In this document: piece by piece, positions 7,792 to 11,683 of the stretch
How the letters are laid out: each line of letters begins with the position of its first letter
How positions within the stretch are numbered: the stretch's first letter is position 1
Assembly (NCBI GenBank): GCA_002406055.1
Contig: DHMZ01000056.1
Span: 1-11,683, forward strand
Direction of reading: 5' to 3'
DNA: 11,683 bases
DNA from: Spirochaetales bacterium UBA4629
GTDB lineage: Bacteria > Spirochaetota > Spirochaetia > Sphaerochaetales > Sphaerochaetaceae
Notes under the pieces: model-generated
Told to the model about the DNA's origin: nothing
The model's database searches: none
The model's input: only the letters and a program-made list of their open reading frames with translations
Position numbers and translations under genes: made by a program

Positions 7792-8574
7792 ATGATTACT
7801 ATTTCAATATCAAACCAAAAAGGTGGAGTTGGTAAGACAACAACATCTTCTACTCTTGGTGCTTATTTAGTAAAGAAAAAGAAAAGAGTCTTAATAATCG
7901 ATTCTGATCCACAGGGGAATTTAACTCAATCTATGGGAATTAACCCTGATGATGTTAAGACCTTAGATTTAGTTTTTGATGGCAAATGCGATTTAAGCGA
8001 TATCATAGTAAAAACAACAATAGGTGATTTATGCCCTTGTTCTTTATCGCTTTCAGATGCAGATAGACGATATACACAATACAAAGCATACAATATGCTT
8101 AGCTCTGCACTTAAGAAAGTCAGTGATCAGTACGATTATTGTGTAATAGACTCCCCTCCTTCACTAGGAATACTATCTCTTAATGATTTAATTGCGTCAG
8201 ACTATGTTGTAGTTCCAGTTAATGCAGCATCATTTTCTATACAAGGAATAAAAGCATTAACAGAGATAATTAATGAAATTAAAGATGAAAATCCTAATAT
8301 CAAGATTAGCGGATTGTTAATCACTCGTTATAACAAAAGAACAAAGCTAAGCAAAGATGTTTTAGAGGTTTTGGACGATATAGCAAAGAAAATAGATACA
8401 AAAGTTTTTGAAGCTAAAATACGACAAGGTGTTGCTATAGAGGTTTCTCAAGCAGATGAAAAGGATTTATTCTCTTCAGCTCCAAAGAGCAGCGTTGCAG
8501 GCGACTATGAAAAATTCTGCAAGGAATTAATAAAAGATATAAATAAAAACGAAAAGGAAAAAGGAGACAAATAA
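7792..8574 (+). CDS. parA: ParA/Soj-family partitioning ATPase
   Basis: A 260-aa deviant Walker ATPase of the ParA/Soj type. These proteins bind DNA non-specifically as ATP dimers and are cleared by a DNA-bound partner to segregate chromosomes, plasmids or other cargo. The deviant Walker A KGGVGKTT has its signature K10 and catalytic-loop K15. Walker A' is IDSDPQGN (37-43) and Walker B is CVIDSPPSLG (D120). There is no N-terminal helix-turn-helix extension, so it is unlikely to autoregulate as large plasmid ParA proteins do. The ribosome site AAAGGA (7780-7785) precedes the ATG at a suitable distance. It overlaps the next gene by one base (TAATG). No parB and no canonical parS (TGTTTCACGTGAAACA) is visible. 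It may be a chromosomal orphan ParA, or the relic of an integrated plasmid-type cassette. Confidence 0.93.
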   Translation: MITISISNQKGGVGKTTTSSTLGAYLVKKKKRVLIIDSDPQGNLTQSMGINPDDVKTLDLVFDGKCDLSDIIVKTTIGDLCPCSLSLSDADRRYTQYKAYNMLSSALKKVSDQYDYCVIDSPPSLGILSLNDLIASDYVVVPVNAASFSIQGIKALTEIINEIKDENPNIKISGLLITRYNKRTKLSKDVLEVLDDIAKKIDTKVFEAKIRQGVAIEVSQADEKDLFSSAPKSSVAGDYEKFCKELIKDINKNEKEKGDK

Positions 8575-8888
8575 TGAGCAGAAAAGACAACTTACTAGGA
8601 TCATTTGGAATTAATAAAAAAGAAGAAGTAAAGGAAGAAAAACAAGAAGTAGTAAACCTTAGTTCTAATACAAAAAAAGATGATAAGAAAGACAGTAGAC
8701 CATGTACAATTGTCTTAAGAGGAAGTGATTACTATTACTGTAAAATAAGAGCAAAAGAACTTAAAGCAGAGGGTTATGGCAATGGTGGAATTTCTGACTT
8801 CTTATCATATTTGATGGAAAACGATAAAACATCACATACAAAAGAAACAATCAAAGCTAATAGAATGCTTGAGCTTGAAAATGAGTAA
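8574..8888 (+). CDS. Small ParA-associated protein, ribbon-helix-helix-like
   Basis: A 104-aa protein that I do not recognise by family. The first 42 residues are highly charged and probably disordered (runs of K and E). The rest has a pattern compatible with a ribbon-helix-helix fold: a short strand CTIVLR (44-49), helix A (about 51-66, rich in Y, K and A), a glycine turn (GYGNGG, 67-72), and helix B (ISDFLSYLMEN). It is translated from an ATG overlapping the parA stop by one base, with AAGGAG at 8561-8566. In plasmid type Ib systems a small ribbon-helix-helix protein (ParG-like) follows ParA, binds the centromere, and uses a flexible N-tail to stimulate the ATPase. A similar role here is inferred from position and topology only. 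Being an adaptor for some other ParA cargo is an alternative. Confidence 0.75.
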   Translation: MSRKDNLLGSFGINKKEEVKEEKQEVVNLSSNTKKDDKKDSRPCTIVLRGSDYYYCKIRAKELKAEGYGNGGISDFLSYLMENDKTSHTKETIKANRMLELENE

Positions 8889-8905
8889 AGCTATGGAGGG
8901 AGTCG

Positions 8906-9739
8906 ATGAATTTATTAGAAGCCTTTAAAGTATTTCTATTAGGTGTAATTGAAGGCATAACAGAGTGGCTTCCTATATCGAGTACAGGACATATGATTCT
9001 ACTCGATAATATCTTAAGCATTAATGCAACAAAAGAATTTAAAGAGATGTTCTTTGTTGTAATTCAATTGGGAGCTATATTAGCTGTTGTAATACTTTTT
9101 TGGTCGAAGATGTTTCCATTAAAAAAGAATGAACAAGGAAAGATTGAAGTCCAAAAAGATACTCTTACACTATGGTTAAAAACAATTGTTGCAATTATTC
9201 CATCTGGAGTTGTAGGCATCTTGTTTGATGACTGGATGGAAGAACATTTACATACTCCACTTGTCATTGCTCTTGCCTTAATTGTCTATGGTGTTCTCTT
9301 TATTGTAATTGAAATAATAAATAAAAACAGAAAAGAAATAACTAGTTCTGTTAATGATATTTCTTACAAAACAGCTCTATATATTGGTCTATTCCAAATA
9401 CTCTCATTAGTACCAGGAACATCACGTTCAGGAGCAACAATTATGGGAGCTCTACTCCTTGCTGTTGATAGAGTAAGTGCCGCTGAGTTCACTTTCTTTA
9501 TGGCAGTACCAACAATGTTTGGAGCATCATTAATAAAACTATTAAAGTTCGGCTTTTCTTTTAGCAAAACAGAAATCTTAATTCTTGCTGAAGGAACAAT
9601 AGTTGCTTTTATTACTTCCTTATTTGTAATTAAGTTTTTAATGAGTTATATAAAGAAAAAAGATTTTACTGTTTTTGGTATATATCGTATTACGTTAGGA
9701 GTACTAATAATTATATTTTTACTTTTAAAGATTATTTAA
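8906..9739 (+). CDS. uppP: Undecaprenyl-diphosphate phosphatase (UppP/BacA)
   Basis: An integral inner-membrane enzyme that removes one phosphate from undecaprenyl diphosphate, recycling the lipid carrier for peptidoglycan and other envelope polymers; raised levels give bacitracin resistance. At 277 aa it has the usual length, with several hydrophobic helices. Both signature regions are present: EGITEWLPISSTGH (E16, E20, S26, H29) and PGTSRSG (170-176, R174). The ribosome site GGAGGG (8895-8900) lies five bases before the ATG. It begins 17 bases after the small gene, so it is probably co-transcribed with parA. A link between partition and envelope recycling is not implied by the enzyme itself; the grouping may just be operon packing. 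A terminator follows directly. Confidence 0.96.
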   Translation: MNLLEAFKVFLLGVIEGITEWLPISSTGHMILLDNILSINATKEFKEMFFVVIQLGAILAVVILFWSKMFPLKKNEQGKIEVQKDTLTLWLKTIVAIIPSGVVGILFDDWMEEHLHTPLVIALALIVYGVLFIVIEIINKNRKEITSSVNDISYKTALYIGLFQILSLVPGTSRSGATIMGALLLAVDRVSAAEFTFFMAVPTMFGASLIKLLKFGFSFSKTEILILAEGTIVAFITSLFVIKFLMSYIKKKDFTVFGIYRITLGVLIIIFLLLKII

Positions 9740-9745
9740 TTTAAT

Positions 9746-9772
9746 AGGGCTAAAAAATAGCCCTTTTATTTT
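9746..9772 (+). terminator. Rho-independent terminator after uppP
   Basis: AGGGCTA at 9746-9752 pairs with TAGCCCT at 9758-9764 around a five-A loop, followed by TTTTATTTT. It lies seven bases after the uppP stop and closes the parA operon. On the other strand the tail is less T-rich. Confidence 0.85.
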
Positions 9773-9818
9773 AATTACTTATAAACAAATAAATTAACTA
9801 ATTTGTTAGCTATACTTA

Positions 9819-10682
9819 TTATTTAATAAGCATCATCATTGTTCCAATAACAATTAATACTAGTCCTATTCTTGCTTTTACTGTTAACTTCTCCTTAAAG
9901 AAAACGGCAGAAAAACCTATAGAAACTAGTATACTTAACTTATCAATCGGAGCAACAACACTTGCATTACCCTCTTGTAAAGCTCTGTAATAGCATAGCC
10001 AAGATGCACCAGTTGCTATACCAGAAAGAATAATAAACAAGAGTTCATTCTTTTCAATTTCTTTTATTTTGCTTTGTTTATGCTTACATAAAACAAGAAT
10101 GAAAGAAGCAAAAAGAACAACAACTGTTCGTATAGCTGTACCAAGATTTGATTCAACTCCTTCAATACCAACTTTACCAAGTATAGATGTTAATGAAGCA
10201 AAAACAGCAGATAGAATAGCAAATATAAGATAGCTGCCCTTCTCTTTATCATTCGTTGTTGTTTCTTTTTTTTCTATCATAAGAAAAGTACCTACTCCAA
10301 TAAAGGGAATAGCAATAGCTTTAACAAGGCTTATCTCTTCGCCAAGGAAGATAAAAGCAAGAATGATTGTAAGAATTGAAGATGACTTATCAATTGGCAC
10401 AACTTTATTAACATCACCTATTTGAAGCGCCCTATAGTAGCATAACCAAGATGCTCCTGTAGCTAATCCAGAAAGGATTAAAAATATACAAGTTTTAGTT
10501 CCAATCTGAGTTATAGTAGGAAAAGAACCCACAATAAGTACCATTAGAATAGAGAATAGTAAGATAACAAAAGTACGAATAAAAGTAGCAACATCAGAAT
10601 CAGTTTTTTTGATTCCACACTTTGCAAGAACAGATGTTAGACCCGCAAAAAGAGCAGAGCCAAAGGCAAACAAAACCCACAT
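9819..10682 (-). CDS. EamA/DMT-family ten-helix membrane transporter
   Basis: A 287-aa inner-membrane protein with two EamA domains of five predicted helices each, joined by a short charged linker (about 137-149, KKETTTNDKEKG). Members of the drug/metabolite transporter superfamily export or import small metabolites; the substrate cannot be read from sequence. The two halves are strikingly alike: LSG(L/I)ATGASWLCYYRALQ occurs at 70-87 and 219-236, each followed by a PIDK motif (96-99, 245-248). Codons in these two blocks differ at many synonymous sites, so the likeness is kept by selection. Its start lies about 45 bases after the yccF stop, across a terminator-like hairpin, with only a weak ribosome site (GAG). 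Downstream, AACAAAT...ATTTGTT (9784-9807) is a weak AT-rich hairpin and no strong terminator is seen. Confidence 0.88.
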   Translation of the reverse strand: MWVLFAFGSALFAGLTSVLAKCGIKKTDSDVATFIRTFVILLFSILMVLIVGSFPTITQIGTKTCIFLILSGLATGASWLCYYRALQIGDVNKVVPIDKSSSILTIILAFIFLGEEISLVKAIAIPFIGVGTFLMIEKKETTTNDKEKGSYLIFAILSAVFASLTSILGKVGIEGVESNLGTAIRTVVVLFASFILVLCKHKQSKIKEIEKNELLFIILSGIATGASWLCYYRALQEGNASVVAPIDKLSILVSIGFSAVFFKEKLTVKARIGLVLIVIGTMMMLIK

Positions 10683-10698
10683 TTTATCATCTCAAAAA

Positions 10699-10721
10699 TT
10701 AAAGCACCAATTTTTGGTGCT
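10699..10721 (-). terminator. Terminator or attenuator between yccF and the DMT gene
   Basis: AGCACCAA (10703-10710) pairs with TTGGTGCT (10714-10721) around a three-T loop. On the minus strand the stem is followed by TTAATTTTT, as in an intrinsic terminator. It lies just after the yccF stop and only about 20 bases before the DMT start. It may therefore end the upstream unit or only reduce read-through. Confidence 0.7.
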
Positions 10722-10727
10722 ATTAAA

Positions 10728-11087
10728 TCATACGATATTACTACCAAATGGAATTATCGACAGCTTAGCAAATTTAAAAAATTGTAAACCGAATGGTATG
10801 CCAACAATAGTAATGCAAAGAAGAGCACCAATAACAACGTCTACAATAGCCATTTCAAAGCCAGTAAGAATAACCCACAAAACATTAGCAATAACTGATG
10901 GAAAACCACCGTTAAACTCAACGTCTCTTCCAAATGGCCAAAGGGAAAGCGATGCCATTTTAAAGCAAACTGAACCCATTGGAATACCAATGATTGTAAT
11001 ACACCACAGTATTCCATATATAGTCCATAAAATGGCACTAACCAATCCATCAAAGATAAGCCAAAGAATATTTCCTATAGTCTTCAT
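10728..11087 (-). CDS. YccF-domain inner-membrane protein
   Basis: A 119-aa membrane protein made of two YccF-type repeats. Each has a hydrophobic helix, then GIPxG, an F-K-x-A stretch, and a PFG end: GIPMGSVCFKMASLSLWPFG in the first half, GIPFGLQFFKFAKLSIIPFG in the second. This doubled pattern is diagnostic of the YccF family, whose biochemical role is not established. The ATG at 11087 is chosen because its A overlaps the last base of the upstream stop (TGATG), implying coupled translation. An in-frame TTG at 11090 would add one residue. Four hydrophobic segments are likely. Confidence 0.88.
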   Translation of the reverse strand: MKTIGNILWLIFDGLVSAILWTIYGILWCITIIGIPMGSVCFKMASLSLWPFGRDVEFNGGFPSVIANVLWVILTGFEMAIVDVVIGALLCITIVGIPFGLQFFKFAKLSIIPFGSNIV

Positions 11088-11605
11088 CAATACCTATATC
11101 CAAGTCCAATATATGGAAGTGGAATCAATAGATCAAATCCACTTTGAGCATTACCACTATTAATGGACAAGAATGTCATCATGAAACCTGTTGAAAAACG
11201 AGCAAACCAAGAAGTTGAGAACTTATATTCAATATGTGCAAGAATATCAAAACCTAAGTTAAAATTCTTACCCATAAACTCTAAACGAGGACCAACAGTA
11301 AACATTGCATCAAACATATTACTCATTGGTGTCATATATGCAAAAGCAGGATAAACAATAAACTTTTGCTTAGTTAAATCCATTGTTAATTTCGCATAAG
11401 GTCCCATATTGTTGTTTGAAAAAAGAGCAACAAAATCAGCATTTAAAGCAACATCAAATCTGAAGCCAGAATTATTATTTAATTTAATATTTAAAAATAA
11501 CTCATCGCTATTAAGAGATACAGCCGTTTTATACTTAGCTGAAGCAGCAGATACACCAGAAATCAAAAGAACACAAACAAGAAGTAAGACAACGATTTTT
11601 TTCAT
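11087..11605 (-). CDS. Secreted, outer-membrane beta-barrel-like protein
   Basis: A 172-aa protein with a clear signal peptide: MKK, a hydrophobic core to about residue 16, and small-residue cleavage sites at VSA (18-20) or ASA (21-23). The mature part alternates polar and hydrophobic or aromatic residues and ends GLGYRY. This pattern, with a C-terminal aromatic, is typical of small outer-membrane barrels. No family is recognised, and a periplasmic protein is possible. The start is supported by a strong ribosome site, GAGGTGA (complement of 11612-11618), seven bases before the ATG. It is the first gene of the leftward unit, overlapping yccF by one base. Confidence 0.75.
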   Translation of the reverse strand: MKKIVVLLLVCVLLISGVSAASAKYKTAVSLNSDELFLNIKLNNNSGFRFDVALNADFVALFSNNNMGPYAKLTMDLTKQKFIVYPAFAYMTPMSNMFDAMFTVGPRLEFMGKNFNLGFDILAHIEYKFSTSWFARFSTGFMMTFLSINSGNAQSGFDLLIPLPYIGLGYRY

Positions 11606-11625
11606 TTTTTATCACCTCATCTATT

Positions 11626-11654
11626 AATATAACTCAAAGATATAAGTGAGTGAA
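11626..11654 (-). promoter_or_regulatory. Sigma-70-type promoter of the leftward operon
   Basis: Read on the minus strand, TTCACT (complement of 11649-11654, four of six to consensus) and TATATT (complement of 11626-11631, five of six) are separated by exactly 17 bases. The expected start is just before the ribosome site of the secreted-protein gene, giving a very short leader. Confidence 0.6.
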
Positions 11655-11683
11655 CTACTACAACTTTCGCTTCGCTTAGAAGT

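Noticed and set aside
10609..11163. A 184-codon open frame on the plus strand.
   Set aside because: It runs antisense through yccF and the start of the DMT gene, has no family resemblance, and is explained by the low stop-codon density opposite real genes.
11640..11683. Possible hairpin or repeat at the right edge (TTCGCTTCGCTTAGAAGT).
   Set aside because: Only short, poor pairings are visible and the sequence is cut by the window edge, so nothing can be supported.

Overview
The window is a low-G+C, densely packed bacterial segment. A predicted secreted, beta-rich protein with a C-terminal aromatic residue suggests a Gram-negative-type (two-membrane) cell. The gene content and style would fit a host-associated spirochaete (Treponema/Sphaerochaeta-like), but no marker gene here proves this and the assignment is a low-confidence inference.

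Layout. (1) Positions 1-58 look like the outer end of an insertion sequence that lies mostly to the left: two 14-bp direct copies and a TG...CA-type tip, IS21-like. (2) Positions 166-6121 hold a two-gene addB-addA operon for double-strand-break repair. AddB is a short subunit with an Fe-S PD-(D/E)XK nuclease, and AddA is a complete UvrD-type helicase-nuclease. The operon ends in a strong Rho-independent terminator. (3) Positions 6336-7613 hold one decayed ISL3-family insertion sequence. Both imperfect terminal repeats can be found. Its transposase can be reconstructed across a nonsense codon, an (AG)n frameshift, an internal deletion that removes the first catalytic Asp, and a second nonsense codon. 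(4) Positions 7792-9739 hold a rightward operon: a ParA ATPase, a small basic protein with ribbon-helix-helix-like predicted topology, and the undecaprenyl-diphosphate phosphatase uppP. A terminator follows. (5) Positions 9819-11605 run leftward: a secreted or outer-membrane-like protein, a YccF membrane protein overlapping it by one base, a terminator or attenuator hairpin, and a ten-helix EamA/DMT transporter.

The most interesting unexplained signal is a palindrome, TTAATACGTATT(A), present three times and only in intergenic DNA: upstream of addB, just after the addA terminator, and upstream of parA. Each copy is followed within about 15-36 bases by TTCTTTAA. It could be an operator, or a site for the ParA-associated small protein. 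The parA operon has no parB in view, and the small protein after parA is the natural candidate for the DNA-binding partner.
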